Below are positions 45,807 through 55,422 of a stretch of 64,000 bases of DNA, piece after piece. The first letter of the stretch is position 1. The number at the start of each line of letters is the position of its first letter. The notes under the pieces are model-generated. The model made no database searches. It had not been told where the DNA came from and worked only from the letters and a program-made list of their open reading frames with translations. Location of the stretch: contig NZ_JONU01000007.1 of NCBI RefSeq assembly GCF_000711985.1, positions 682,001 through 746,000 on the forward strand, written 5' to 3'. A program made the position numbers and the translations under genes. This DNA is from Rheinheimera texasensis DSM 17496. Lineage in GTDB: Bacteria > Pseudomonadota > Gammaproteobacteria > Enterobacterales > Alteromonadaceae.

Positions 45807-47255
45807 GTAGACACCGACATTCTGGTAGCCCTGCTCTTTGAGCAACAAGGCCTGCAACCGGCTCATCACGCCGCGGTCACAGTACAGGTAATATTGTTTA
45901 CTCTGGTCAAGGCCGGCAAACTGGCTGGCAATGCGGAAAAACGGTAATTCCTGTACCTGATGACTGTCGAGCTGCAGCGGGTGTAAGTCCGTTTCATCCG
46001 GCGCCCGTACATCCAGCACTATCGCATCCGACGGCAACACCGATTCAGTCGCCACAGTAGTCAGTTGTTGCTCGGCCTGATATTCCACAGTGCGTATATC
46101 CAGCACTTTGGCCTCTTGACTGACTTTGTCGAGAATACTGAAATCGAACTGCTGCTCCGCGGCCAATACATCGGTCAGTACCGCGTTAATGGTCGGGCTG
46201 CGCGAGATCACACCGCAATATTCCGGCATGGTTTTGGCCATATCCTCCACGCCGATGGCGCGGGCGATATCGATAATTTCTTGTTTATCCTGATAAATCA
46301 GCGGACGCAGGATCAAAGTATCGGTCACCCGGTCAATCACGTTCAGATTGACGATGGTCTGGCTTGCCACCTGACCGATACTTTCACCGGTCACCACCGC
46401 TTTAACATTTAGGCTCTCGGCCACAACGGCAGCAGAGCGCATCATCATGCGCTTTAACACGACGCCCATCAGGCCGGACGGAATGCGGCTTAAAATCTCA
46501 TCGACCACAGGCGCGAAATCCACCGAGACAAATTTTACTTTGTGCGACAGGCTGTATTTTTGCCAGATATAAAACGCCATTTGCCGCACGCCGGTTTCAT
46601 GCGCCGCACCGCCTAAATTAAAGAACAGGAAATGAGTACGTAAGCCTTTGCGGATCATCAGGTAACTGGCGACTGCCGAGTCAAAACCGCCAGAGATCAA
46701 CGACAGCACATCGCCCTGGCTTGGCAGCGGAAATCCGCCCATGCCCTGATAAATGCGTTTTTTCATGATGAGATTGTCGCGACGGATCTCTAGCTGAACC
46801 GAGACGTCCGGGTTTTTCAATTGTACCCGAGCCGTTGGGATATGCTGATTCAGGCCGCCGCCGATGTAACGCTCGGCATCCAGTGAGCTAAAACTATGGT
46901 CACCGCTGCGCCGTACCCGCACGACAAAACTTTTGCCGCTCAGTTCGTCGCGATAGAGCGCCAACACTTGTTCAAATATATGATGCAGCGAATCAAAACT
47001 TGCTGACTGCATTTCAGCAAACTGCACTATGCCTGGAATACACTGCAGATGCTCAGCCATTTGCTGACGCAGCTTTTCATCATCTTTGTCGAGCCGCACG
47101 GTCAGATGGTCATACAAATTGTGCACTTCGACTGCAGGGTCCAACCGCAACAGAATGGTTTTAATATTCTGTTCCAGCAACATCGTCTGGCGTTTACGCA
47201 CCGACTTGCTCTTGATGGAGATCTCTGGATGCAGTTTGACAATAAATTCAATCAT
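45795..47255 (-). CDS. thiI: tRNA 4-thiouridine synthase / thiamine sulfur carrier ThiI
   Basis: Forms 4-thiouridine in tRNA and feeds sulfur to the thiamine thiazole ring. 486 residues from the ATG at 47255, matching E. coli ThiI in order: ferredoxin-like N-domain, THUMP domain (about 60-165), PP-loop SGGFDS (about 190), KRMMMRSAA, then a C-terminal rhodanese-like domain with the persulfide Cys in YCDRGVMSRLQAL. The rhodanese domain is needed for the gammaproteobacterial type. A weak GGTG is the only ribosome site visible. A terminator separates it from pomB. Confidence 0.94.
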   Translation of the reverse strand: MIEFIVKLHPEISIKSKSVRKRQTMLLEQNIKTILLRLDPAVEVHNLYDHLTVRLDKDDEKLRQQMAEHLQCIPGIVQFAEMQSASFDSLHHIFEQVLALYRDELSGKSFVVRVRRSGDHSFSSLDAERYIGGGLNQHIPTARVQLKNPDVSVQLEIRRDNLIMKKRIYQGMGGFPLPSQGDVLSLISGGFDSAVASYLMIRKGLRTHFLFFNLGGAAHETGVRQMAFYIWQKYSLSHKVKFVSVDFAPVVDEILSRIPSGLMGVVLKRMMMRSAAVVAESLNVKAVVTGESIGQVASQTIVNLNVIDRVTDTLILRPLIYQDKQEIIDIARAIGVEDMAKTMPEYCGVISRSPTINAVLTDVLAAEQQFDFSILDKVSQEAKVLDIRTVEYQAEQQLTTVATESVLPSDAIVLDVRAPDETDLHPLQLDSHQVQELPFFRIASQFAGLDQSKQYYLYCDRGVMSRLQALLLKEQGYQNVGVYKKA

Positions 47256-47268
47256 GGGAACACCGGAC

Positions 47269-47298
47269 AAAAAAACGGGCGCTGATTATACAGCGCCC
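47269..47298 (-). terminator. Intrinsic terminator of pomAB (loop contains TATAAT)
   Basis: A perfect 8-bp stem (GGGCGCTG with CAGCGCCC) and six-base loop is followed on the minus strand by C and seven T. It lies 25 nt after pomB and ends 14 nt before thiI. The loop reads TATAAT on the minus strand, so the same bases could form a -10 for thiI, but no matching -35 is seen. Confidence 0.85.
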
Positions 47299-47322
47299 TC
47301 AGTGCAAGTGCGACAACAGTAT

Positions 47323-48276
47323 TTAAGGCTGCTTCACAGGAGCCGGCTGTGCCGGCGGCTGTTTCAGTTGAATAGGTTCAGACTCTTTGGCTTTACCCTG
47401 CAGAATCGAAATTTCCACCCGGCGATTGCGTTTGCGATTCTGTTCAGTGTCATTGTCAACCAGCGGCCGGGTGTCGGCATGCCCCACCACCACCAGCCGG
47501 TTTTTATCCATACCGGTACCATTTAACAGTTCCACCGCCACCGATACGGCACGTTTGGACGACAACTCCCAGTTATTGCTGTTCAGTTCATCCGACACCT
47601 GGTCATTGTCAGTATGACCAGACACTGTCACTTCGCCTGGGATATCACGCAAAATCGCGCCAATTTGCTGGATAATCGGTTTAAACCGTGGCTGCAGGAA
47701 AGTCGAACCTGAAGGAAAAGAACCGTTTTCCTTGATGCGGATGATAATTTGCTGGCCGAGCGATTCGAGTTCGATAGCGCCGTCCTGAATTTGTTCCTGC
47801 ATCATTTCAGCAACTTTTTTTGCCAGCTCATTGGTTTGTTCCTGGTCCTGCGCACTATTTTCGCTGGCTGCGGAAGACATGGCATCGGTATTTTGTGAAG
47901 CGCCGCCGGTCTGCTCGCCGCGTTGCTCCTGCACACCACCGGACGAATCTTCCTGACCAGCCTGGAATTCGATGGTTTGCTGAGTCATGTCGATAGTTTG
48001 TTGCTGGATGGTGTCGATAGGGGTCGGCTCTGGCCGGCCAGGACGAAACTCCATGGCAATGACGCTGGTGCCTTTGGGGATGTCTTTCACTTCGATTTTA
48101 TTTTGCACACCGAAAGCAAAGGCCATAGAACCGGCTATTTGCTTGAATTTTTGCACGTCCATTTCTGAAAATGACAACAACAATACAAAGAAACACATCA
48201 GCAGCGACATCAGGTCGGCGAAGGTTCCCATGTATGCAGGTAAACCAGGGGGTGGGCATTTCGGACATTCAGCCAT
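47323..48276 (-). CDS. pomB: Flagellar stator subunit PomB (MotB family)
   Basis: 317 residues. One transmembrane helix near the N-terminus (about 17-40) carries the ion-binding aspartate D21 in GTFADLMSLLMCFFVLLLSFSEMD. A Ser/Gln/Glu-rich linker follows (about 95-155), then an OmpA-like peptidoglycan-binding domain (VSGHTDND, NRLVVVGHADTRPL, NRKRNRRVEI). With PomA it forms the Na+-driven stator of the polar flagellum in vibrios and Shewanella; the Na+ assignment comes from PomAB-type sequence, not proof. Start has GAGGG about 10 nt upstream. Confidence 0.93.
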   Translation of the reverse strand: MAECPKCPPPGLPAYMGTFADLMSLLMCFFVLLLSFSEMDVQKFKQIAGSMAFAFGVQNKIEVKDIPKGTSVIAMEFRPGRPEPTPIDTIQQQTIDMTQQTIEFQAGQEDSSGGVQEQRGEQTGGASQNTDAMSSAASENSAQDQEQTNELAKKVAEMMQEQIQDGAIELESLGQQIIIRIKENGSFPSGSTFLQPRFKPIIQQIGAILRDIPGEVTVSGHTDNDQVSDELNSNNWELSSKRAVSVAVELLNGTGMDKNRLVVVGHADTRPLVDNDTEQNRKRNRRVEISILQGKAKESEPIQLKQPPAQPAPVKQP

Positions 48277-48282
48277 AAGCTG

Positions 48283-49053
48283 TTAACCCTCTTCTGTCTT
48301 CACGGCGCGTTTTTTCGCCATCAGGTAATTGCGCAGCATACCCTCAATGACTTTCGGGTTTTGGCCATCCTGAATGCCCATCACCGCATCCAAAATCAGC
48401 AGATGGTTGTTTTTTTCTTCTTCATTGCGGATAGCCATTTTGTCCGCTAATGGCATAAACAAGCAGTTAGCCTGTACTGCGCCATACAAAGTAGTTAACA
48501 ACGCCACCGCCATTGCGGGCCCGATAGCTTTCGGATCAGACATATTTGCCAACATTGCCACCAGACCGATTAAAGTCCCGATCATGCCCATTGCCGGACC
48601 AAGATCACCTAATTGCTTGAAGATTGAGATGTAAATACCGTGGCGGTTATAGGACAGGTCGATATCTTTTTCCAGCGTGGCCCGGACTACATCCGCATCA
48701 TGGCCATCTACCAGCATATTGATACCCTTTTGCATGAATTCGTTGGGGATCTCTGCCTCTTCCAACGCCAAAAACCCCCCTTTACGAGCGGTATCAGCCA
48801 GTTGAACAGCTTTTTCAATTAACTCTTCGGGCGATTCCATCTTGAATAGAAAGGCCTTACCGATTGCCTTTCCAGAACCCGCAAGTTGACCCAAAGTGAA
48901 CTTCATAAATACGACAGTGAAGCTGCCGCCAAACACGATAACAATCGATACGAAGTCATAAAACATCATCAGATTGCCGGAGGCGCTTAAATACATCGCC
49001 CACACCATCATACCAATAGTTGCAAGTAATCCTATGACGGTTGCTAAATCCAC
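48283..49053 (-). CDS. pomA: Flagellar stator subunit PomA (MotA family)
   Basis: 256 residues with four transmembrane helices: two N-terminal (about 5-25, 30-52), a cytosolic loop rich in charged residues, and two C-terminal (about 145-170, 180-200). DLGPAMGMIGTLIGLVAML is the conserved third-helix segment. The start is GTG at 49053 with AGGAG 7 nt upstream; the nearby ATG is out of frame. Six nt precede pomB. A sigma-28-like promoter lies about 60 nt upstream. Confidence 0.93.
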   Translation of the reverse strand: MDLATVIGLLATIGMMVWAMYLSASGNLMMFYDFVSIVIVFGGSFTVVFMKFTLGQLAGSGKAIGKAFLFKMESPEELIEKAVQLADTARKGGFLALEEAEIPNEFMQKGINMLVDGHDADVVRATLEKDIDLSYNRHGIYISIFKQLGDLGPAMGMIGTLIGLVAMLANMSDPKAIGPAMAVALLTTLYGAVQANCLFMPLADKMAIRNEEEKNNHLLILDAVMGIQDGQNPKVIEGMLRNYLMAKKRAVKTEEG

Positions 49054-49110
49054 TTCTCATCTCCTGCCGAATCAGAAAAAACTGATGTAATCATGCTAGC
49101 TTAACGCGAT

Positions 49111-49137
49111 CTATCGACCAAGCTTCGGACAATGTTA
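49111..49137 (-). promoter_or_regulatory. Candidate flagellar sigma-28 (FliA) promoter for pomAB
   Basis: On the minus strand TAAC (49134-49137), a 15-nt spacer and GTCGATAG (49111-49118) match the FliA consensus TAAA-N15-GCCGATAA at 3 of 4 and 6 of 8 positions. Position is suitable, roughly 50-60 nt before the pomA start. Confidence 0.5.
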
Positions 49138-49243
49138 AATTTTTTTCTGATTGGAGGCAAAATTAGTACTATCCGGGGCCTTTCTGATTGACCGGTGCCG
49201 GTGCCTGAGGTAACTTTGCGCTCAAATTAAGGTGGGGACCGCT

Positions 49244-49489
49244 ATGAGCAAAAAGCAGGCAGAAAGTGCTCAGTTTGAGGACAATATCCGAGAACTGACA
49301 GAAATAGTCCGGCAACTGGAGCAAGGTGAATTATCACTGGAACAGGCTCTGGCGTTTTTTGAACGTGGTGTTGTGTTGACCCGCCTCAGTCAACAACAAC
49401 TGCAGGCAGCCGAACAAAAAGTTCAGCTACTGGTGCAACAGGCGCAAGGTGAACAACTGGTTCCCTTCCAGACCGACAGCGGAGTCTGA
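49244..49489 (+). CDS. xseB: Exodeoxyribonuclease VII small subunit
   Basis: 81-residue, mostly helical subunit that binds the XseA catalytic chain. FEDNIRELTEIVRQLEQGELSLEQALAFFERGVVL is the family core. The ATG at 49244 has AGGTGGGG 6 nt upstream; a GTG-free extension of four codons is rejected. First gene of xseB-ispA-dxs, a conserved isoprenoid cluster, 5 nt before ispA. Confidence 0.94.
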   Translation: MSKKQAESAQFEDNIRELTEIVRQLEQGELSLEQALAFFERGVVLTRLSQQQLQAAEQKVQLLVQQAQGEQLVPFQTDSGV

Positions 49490-49494
49490 TCCTG

Positions 49495-50379
49495 ATGTTA
49501 GCCAATCTCGCTGCTGACCAGCATAGAGTCGGTCAGCTGCTGTTATCGCATTTTTCCGGCATGCCCCTGACAGACCCACGGTTACATCAGGCTATGCAAT
49601 ACAGTCTGCTGCTTGGCGGCAAAAGACTGCGGCCTTTTCTGGTTTATAGCGTAGGACGGATGCTTGGCGCTACCCCAGCCGACCTGGATGGCCCGGCTAT
49701 GGCAATTGAGTGCCTTCATACCTATTCGCTTATCCACGATGATTTACCGGCAATGGATGACGACGACCTGCGCCGTGGTCAGCCAACGTGCCACAAAGCC
49801 TTTGACGAAGCCACTGCCATTTTGGCGGGTGACGCGCTGCAAACACTGGCGTTTGAGCTGCTAACCCAACATCCTTATCAGGCCGTAAGCGTCGAGCGGC
49901 AGTTGCAACTGGTGCGAGAACTGGCTCGTCAGTCAGGCTATCTGGGCATGTGTGGCGGTCAGGCAATTGATTTGGCGCACACCAACAAAACCATGACGCT
50001 GACTGCGCTGGAACAGATGCATCAGCTCAAAACCGGGGCTTTAATTTGTTGTGCCGTCCAGTTGGGCTGGTTGTGCAGCCCGGACCAAAACCCGCAGCAC
50101 CTGCAGGCGTTATTGCAATACGCCCGCGCTATCGGGCTGGCCTTTCAGGTGCAGGATGATATTCTGGATATCGAAGGCGATACCGCCACACTTGGCAAGC
50201 CACAAGGCTCTGATCTGGAAGCCAACAAAGTGACGTATCCAGCGCTGCTTGGCCTTACTGCAGCCAAACAAAAAGCGGCGGATTTAGTGGCAGAAGCCCA
50301 TCAGGCACTGCACAGTTTACCTTATGACACGACCGAACTGGCGGAACTTGCCAGTTATGTTATTGCACGCAAATTCTGA
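49495..50379 (+). CDS. ispA: Farnesyl diphosphate synthase
   Basis: Condenses isopentenyl diphosphate with dimethylallyl and geranyl diphosphate to give farnesyl diphosphate. 294 residues. The first Asp-rich motif [10 protein letters not shown] begins at about residue 82 and the second, QDDILD, near 220. [11 protein letters not shown] is the substrate-binding loop, and [22 protein letters not shown] is typical of IspA. Product length control cannot be proven here but family placement is clear. Confidence 0.95.
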   Translation: MLANLAADQHRVGQLLLSHFSGMPLTDPRLHQAMQYSLLLGGKRLRPFLVYSVGRMLGATPADLDGPAMAIECLHTYSLIHDDLPAMDDDDLRRGQPTCHKAFDEATAILAGDALQTLAFELLTQHPYQAVSVERQLQLVRELARQSGYLGMCGGQAIDLAHTNKTMTLTALEQMHQLKTGALICCAVQLGWLCSPDQNPQHLQALLQYARAIGLAFQVQDDILDIEGDTATLGKPQGSDLEANKVTYPALLGLTAAKQKAADLVAEAHQALHSLPYDTTELAELASYVIARKF

Positions 50380-50393
50380 GCAAGGTTATTTTC

Positions 50394-52256
50394 ATGGCGC
50401 CTGACATTTCCAACTATCCGCTGCTGGCTAAAGCCAATCTGCCCGCTGATTTGCGGCAAATTCCGCAGGACCAGCTGCCGCGCCTGAGCCACGAATTACG
50501 GGATTATCTGCTGCACTGTGTCAGCCAGAGCAGCGGGCATTTTGCCTCAGGTCTTGGTGCAATCGAACTGACCGTTGCCCTGCACTACGTCTACAATACG
50601 CCGTTCGACCGGCTGATTTGGGACGTCGGCCATCAGGCTTATCCGCATAAGATTCTGACCGGCCGGCGCGAACGCATGCCGACCATCCGTCAGCTCGACG
50701 GCTTACACCCTTTTCCGTGCCGGGAAGAGAGCGAATACGACACGCTGACGGTGGGGCACTCTTCAACATCGATCAGTGCTGCGCTCGGTATGGCGATTGC
50801 CGCCCGTGCTGAACAGAAAAACCGCAAAGTGGTAGCGGTGATTGGCGATGGCGCTATTACGGCCGGTATGGCGTTTGAAGCGCTGAACCATGCCGGTGAA
50901 GTCAGGCCGGATATGCTGGTGATTTTAAACGACAACGAAATGTCGATATCGGAAAACGTCGGGGCGTTAAACCGTTATTTCGCCCGCATTTTATCCGGTA
51001 ATTTCTACACCAGCCTGCGCGAAGGCGGTAAGAAAATTCTAAGCGGCGTGCCGCCGCTGCATGAACTGGCCAGTCGCGCTGAAGAGCATTTTAAAGGCAT
51101 GGTCACACCCGGCACATTCTTTGAAGAGCTGGGTTTTAACTATATCGGCCCTATCGATGGCCACGACGTGCTGAATCTGGTCGACACCATCCGCAATATG
51201 CGTCAGATGAAAGGCCCACAGCTGTTACATATAGTCACGAAAAAAGGCAAGGGTTACGCGCCGGCAGAACAAGACCCTATCGGCTGGCACGCGGTCAGTA
51301 AATTCGACCCGGCGAGCCAGATGCAGCCGAAAAAAGCTGCCAGCCCAAGTTTTTCCAATATTTTTGGCAATTGGTTATGTGATATGGCGGCGCAAGACAA
51401 GCAGCTGCATGCCATCACACCAGCGATGCGCGAGGGCTCGGATTTAGTCCGGTTCTCCAAAACCTATCCGGAACGCTATTACGACGTTGCTATCGCTGAG
51501 CAACACGCAGTGACATTGGCGGCGGGTCTTGCTACAGAAGGCTTAAAGCCGGTGGTCGCGATTTATTCGAGCTTTTTACAGCGTGGCTATGATCAGCTGA
51601 TCCATGACGTCGCCTTACAAAATCTGGATGTAACCTTTGCCATCGACCGGGCTGGCATTGTCGGCGCTGATGGCGCGACGCATCAGGGCGCTTTTGATTT
51701 GAGTTATCTGCGCTGCGTACCAAATTTACTGATTATGGCGCCGTCGGATGAAAACGAATGCCGGCAAATGCTTTATACCGCTTATCAGCACAAAGGCCCT
51801 GCCGCTGTACGCTACCCTCGCGGCTCAGCGACCGGCGTCACGCCTGATGCGCAAATGACTACCCTGCCTGTCGGCAAAGGCCGCGTGGTGCGTTCCGGCG
51901 CTAAGATCGCCATCCTGGCCTTTGGGACGCTGCTGCAACATGCAACCAAAGTTGCCGAAACCCTGGATGCCACGTTAGTCGATATGCGATTTGTTAAACC
52001 GCTGGACTTGGCTTTACTACAACACTTAAGCAGCGATCATCAGTACTTCGTCACACTTGAAGACAACGCCATTGCCGGTGGTGCCGGTTCCGGTGTCAAC
52101 GAAGCGGTTGCTGCGCTGCAGTTACCGGTACAGTTGTTGAATCTGGGCCTGCCCGACCATTTTATCCGACACGGCACGCAGGAACAGCTGTATGCCGAAC
52201 TGGGGCTCGACAGCGTCGGCATCGAGCAAAGTATTCGCCGCCATTGCCTGCGTTAA
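50394..52256 (+). CDS. dxs: 1-deoxy-D-xylulose-5-phosphate synthase
   Basis: Thiamine-diphosphate enzyme that joins pyruvate and glyceraldehyde-3-phosphate, the first step of the MEP isoprenoid route and a source for thiamine and pyridoxine. 620 residues. Key motifs: [31 protein letters not shown], the TPP-site [18 protein letters not shown], and in the second domain [17 protein letters not shown] and [21 protein letters not shown]. 14 nt after ispA; a hairpin terminator follows. Confidence 0.96.
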   Translation: MAPDISNYPLLAKANLPADLRQIPQDQLPRLSHELRDYLLHCVSQSSGHFASGLGAIELTVALHYVYNTPFDRLIWDVGHQAYPHKILTGRRERMPTIRQLDGLHPFPCREESEYDTLTVGHSSTSISAALGMAIAARAEQKNRKVVAVIGDGAITAGMAFEALNHAGEVRPDMLVILNDNEMSISENVGALNRYFARILSGNFYTSLREGGKKILSGVPPLHELASRAEEHFKGMVTPGTFFEELGFNYIGPIDGHDVLNLVDTIRNMRQMKGPQLLHIVTKKGKGYAPAEQDPIGWHAVSKFDPASQMQPKKAASPSFSNIFGNWLCDMAAQDKQLHAITPAMREGSDLVRFSKTYPERYYDVAIAEQHAVTLAAGLATEGLKPVVAIYSSFLQRGYDQLIHDVALQNLDVTFAIDRAGIVGADGATHQGAFDLSYLRCVPNLLIMAPSDENECRQMLYTAYQHKGPAAVRYPRGSATGVTPDAQMTTLPVGKGRVVRSGAKIAILAFGTLLQHATKVAETLDATLVDMRFVKPLDLALLQHLSSDHQYFVTLEDNAIAGGAGSGVNEAVAALQLPVQLLNLGLPDHFIRHGTQEQLYAELGLDSVGIEQSIRRHCLR

Positions 52257-52260
52257 AGCA

Positions 52261-52293
52261 AAAAGCCCGGTGATCAGATGACCGGGCTTTTTT
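52261..52293. terminator. Bidirectional terminator between dxs and the GGDEF gene
   Basis: An 11-bp stem AAAAGCCCGGT/ACCGGGCTTTT with a nine-base loop and a T-run on each strand lies between convergent stops. Confidence 0.9.
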
Positions 52294-52325
52294 CTGTCGT
52301 TAATTTTGGTTCGCTATTGGATTTT

Positions 52326-55300
52326 TTATTGGAGTATTGGGTCCGGCGTGCGGCCGCTGCTCAGTTCAAACCATGCCACGCCATCGGCTAACAACTTCTC
52401 AATCTGAGCTTCAATATGATCAGAATCTTCAAATTCAAACGCATCCACCTGACGGTCGAACTGAATAGTGGCAACACCGTTGCGGCCGTTATGTTTGACG
52501 TGGAATAAAGCGAGCTCCGCCAACTGCAGCGAAATTTCCCAGCCAATCAGTTGCCCACCCAGGAGTTCAAGCGGATAAATGGCATAGCCGACCGAACATT
52601 GCACTGCTACAGCCCGTCCGTCGGGCAGCACAAAAGCTTCGCTGCCGACCAGCTCATTCAGCCGGCAGGCAAATTCCCGCACCATATCGAGCGGAATATC
52701 GCGCAGTACCAGCATAAATTCCTCACCGGCATATCGCACCACGTAGTCTGAGCCGCGGGTTTCGCGGATTAACAAGCCGCTGACCTGCTGCAAGATACTG
52801 TCGCCGGCACTGTTTCCAAACTTATCGTTGATTAATTTGAAGTTATCCAAATCAAGCTGCATCAATGCAATGCACTTGTTTTGCGCCAACATCGATTCAC
52901 GGTTGCGCTGATAATGTTCGATATCTTTCGGCAGTTGCTCGAACAGAAACCGCCGGTTGCGCAGGCCGGTCAGCGCGTCTTTGTGGGTTAACTGCGACAA
53001 CTGCTCGTTCAGTTCATTTAAGCGGATATTCGAGGTTTCCAGCTCCTGAGTGCGCAGTTTCACCAGCTTGGTTAACTCCGCTTCACGCAGTTGCACGTTA
53101 CGCCGTGCCAGCCAGAACAGACCATAGAGTACAAATAACCCTAGTAACAACCACAAACCGCGATACATCACAGTTTCATCAAAACGCCTTGGGATCACCA
53201 GCTCCAGCTCAGTTTGCCCAGCAACTTCCCAACTTTGATTCAGGTTGCGGGCCTGCAGGCGGAACTGATAGCGCCCGGCTGGCAGGTTGGTGTAAATCGC
53301 ATCACGCCGGCCTGCGGCCAGGTGCCAATCCTGGTCAAATCCAACCAGCCGATAACGAAATTCCAGCGCCATCGGTTTTAAAAAATCAACGGCGGTGTAA
53401 CGGATAGAGAAATTGCGTTCATCTGTTTCCAGCACCAGCCGATTTTGTTCAGGCAACAGGCTATAACTTTTCTGCGCCAGAACCTGCTGCACCATGGGTT
53501 TGTAGCTCTGGCTGCTGCTCGCTTTAAGTTTCACCGGCACTGCCACCAGGCCTTTTAACGTCGGATACCAAAGCTGCTCCTGCCAAAGCGCCACTTTGCT
53601 GGCGCCGGAGCCATTACAGCAACGCCCGGGCGCTGTGCCAAGCTGACGCTCATAAGGCGTCAGCACTTCTTCAAACAGATTGCGCCCCGATGGACTATCG
53701 CTGAGTTGTTGTGGCAAAAAGCGAAAAATCCCTTTGAGCGTGCTGACCCAGACATAACCCGAAACTGTATCCTGATACAGGCTGACCACAGGTTCAAATG
53801 GCAAACCACTGGCGGTATCAAACTGCAGCCATTTGCCGTCAAACTGCCGGACAAAAAGGCCATCATCGACAGTGCCGACCACCAGCGGGCCTTGCGGCAA
53901 CTGCAACATAGTGGTGACAAATGCATTGTAGAGCGGCGTCCCTAACCCTATCCGCAGCAGCTTGTCCTGCTGATACTGATAAGCGCCCCGCGTGGTGCCG
54001 ATTAGTAATTTATCCGGATTGTCCTGCACAAAGGTAATGACGCTCGATTCAAGATCGTGATTGAGCGGAAACGGCATCAGCGCGTCCTGATAGACAAATA
54101 AACCATCGTTGGTGCCTAGCCAGAAGCCACCCGCCTGCCGTTTTTTTACCGTTTTGGTTTTGACGCCACGTAAGTCTTCTGTCAATGGGCTTAGCAGGCC
54201 GTCACTCACGCGCAGGCGTTTGGGCCCATTGTCGGTCGCCAGCAGCCAGCTGTCGCCGTCCGGCTCAAAATCCTGCACTACATTCAGCGGCACATCACCC
54301 TGTAAAGTGATTTCGGTGTAACGCTGAGTTTTGTCCAACACGCCAAGGCGCTGGCTTGAAGCAATCAGTAACTGGTCGTCAGCGGTGCGCACCACACTGC
54401 GCACCATTACATCCTGCTGACCCTGACCTATCACCCGTTTGATTTTGCCGCGGCTGACGCGATATAAGCCATCACCGAAGCTGCCAAGCCAGACGTTCTG
54501 CTGCGCGTCTTCAAAAATGTCGTTAAATTGCGTTGCACTGCCGAGTTCATCCCGACTAATCACTTGCCAGTCCTGTTGCTGGTGACGATAAAACAACTTG
54601 TCGTAACTCGATACCCAGCTGCCATTCTGGCTGTCCTGATACAGCTGGTACACCGGTGTCCCCCGCTCCAGCGGCAACTGCGCCGGACGAATGCCGCCAG
54701 TGTCTTCGACACGGTAATACCCCTGTTCACTGGCCAGATACATCACACCGTCATGCCAGAGCAAATCGTAAATGGGATGTTGGGCTAAATCGGCAGGTAA
54801 GCTGATTTTATCGAGCTGACCGTTGCGGGCCAGTTTATACAGATATTTACTGCTGCTGACCCAGACGTGCTCTGCAGAAACCGCAATTTGGCTGACCGGC
54901 TCTTTAATTTCTTCAACCCGGCTGACCTGACCGTCCCGCACACGAAACAGGTTGTCGGCGGCCACCCAAATCTCACGTTCGCCAACTTCAGCAATAGCCG
55001 TCACTTCACCGAGAATGTTGTAGCGGTCAAACTTCAGCTCCCGGCTGTTCAAGCCCGACAAGCCGGTCATAGTGCCAACCCAGATATAGCCCTGGCTGTC
55101 GGTATAAAGACGGGTGATCACGTTGCCAATGAGTTGGCGGCGGGTATTGATGCTGCTGAAGCTTTCAAAATGGCTGCCGTCAAAGCGGTTCAGCCCTTCC
55201 AGCGTACCAACCCACAAATAACCTTGCTGGTCCTGAGTGACAGCTCGGACTGAGTTGTTAGACAAACCGTCAACGGCTGTCCATTGCTTAATATCGTAAT

Positions 55301-55394
55301 CATAAATGGATTGTGTGGCAGGCTCAGCCGCCAGCACTGAATGGCTGGCGAACAAGCAAAAAAGCAGAAGAAAACAGAATCGTTTCAGAAACAT
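52326..55394 (-). CDS. Membrane diguanylate cyclase with periplasmic two-propeller/Y_Y_Y sensor
   Basis: 1022 residues. Signal peptide (about 1-22); then beta-propeller repeats of the two-component-regulator type (YLWVGTLEGLNRFD, YIWVGTMTGLSGLN, WVSTLKGIFRF) to about 615; a Y_Y_Y Ig-like domain (about 670-745); one transmembrane helix (about 750-768); a coiled coil; and a C-terminal GGDEF domain. The active loop reads AGEEF (889-893) instead of GGEEF, with an RxxD inhibitory site (RGSD) five residues before it. DLDNFKLINDKFGN replaces the usual GH. It probably makes cyclic-di-GMP in response to a periplasmic ligand; activity is uncertain. It follows pgpA by 28 nt. Confidence 0.88.
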   Translation of the reverse strand: MFLKRFCFLLLFCLFASHSVLAAEPATQSIYDYDIKQWTAVDGLSNNSVRAVTQDQQGYLWVGTLEGLNRFDGSHFESFSSINTRRQLIGNVITRLYTDSQGYIWVGTMTGLSGLNSRELKFDRYNILGEVTAIAEVGEREIWVAADNLFRVRDGQVSRVEEIKEPVSQIAVSAEHVWVSSSKYLYKLARNGQLDKISLPADLAQHPIYDLLWHDGVMYLASEQGYYRVEDTGGIRPAQLPLERGTPVYQLYQDSQNGSWVSSYDKLFYRHQQQDWQVISRDELGSATQFNDIFEDAQQNVWLGSFGDGLYRVSRGKIKRVIGQGQQDVMVRSVVRTADDQLLIASSQRLGVLDKTQRYTEITLQGDVPLNVVQDFEPDGDSWLLATDNGPKRLRVSDGLLSPLTEDLRGVKTKTVKKRQAGGFWLGTNDGLFVYQDALMPFPLNHDLESSVITFVQDNPDKLLIGTTRGAYQYQQDKLLRIGLGTPLYNAFVTTMLQLPQGPLVVGTVDDGLFVRQFDGKWLQFDTASGLPFEPVVSLYQDTVSGYVWVSTLKGIFRFLPQQLSDSPSGRNLFEEVLTPYERQLGTAPGRCCNGSGASKVALWQEQLWYPTLKGLVAVPVKLKASSSQSYKPMVQQVLAQKSYSLLPEQNRLVLETDERNFSIRYTAVDFLKPMALEFRYRLVGFDQDWHLAAGRRDAIYTNLPAGRYQFRLQARNLNQSWEVAGQTELELVIPRRFDETVMYRGLWLLLGLFVLYGLFWLARRNVQLREAELTKLVKLRTQELETSNIRLNELNEQLSQLTHKDALTGLRNRRFLFEQLPKDIEHYQRNRESMLAQNKCIALMQLDLDNFKLINDKFGNSAGDSILQQVSGLLIRETRGSDYVVRYAGEEFMLVLRDIPLDMVREFACRLNELVGSEAFVLPDGRAVAVQCSVGYAIYPLELLGGQLIGWEISLQLAELALFHVKHNGRNGVATIQFDRQVDAFEFEDSDHIEAQIEKLLADGVAWFELSSGRTPDPILQ

Positions 55395-55422
55395 AGCAAC
55401 CTGTGAACCGTGAAGACGGAGC

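Noticed and set aside
47086-47526. Plus-strand open frame across thiI and pomB
   Set aside because: It runs antisense through two conserved genes and through the intervening terminator.
52865-53407. Plus-strand open frame inside the GGDEF gene
   Set aside because: Composition is typical of an antisense shadow; the minus-strand gene has clear domains across this stretch.
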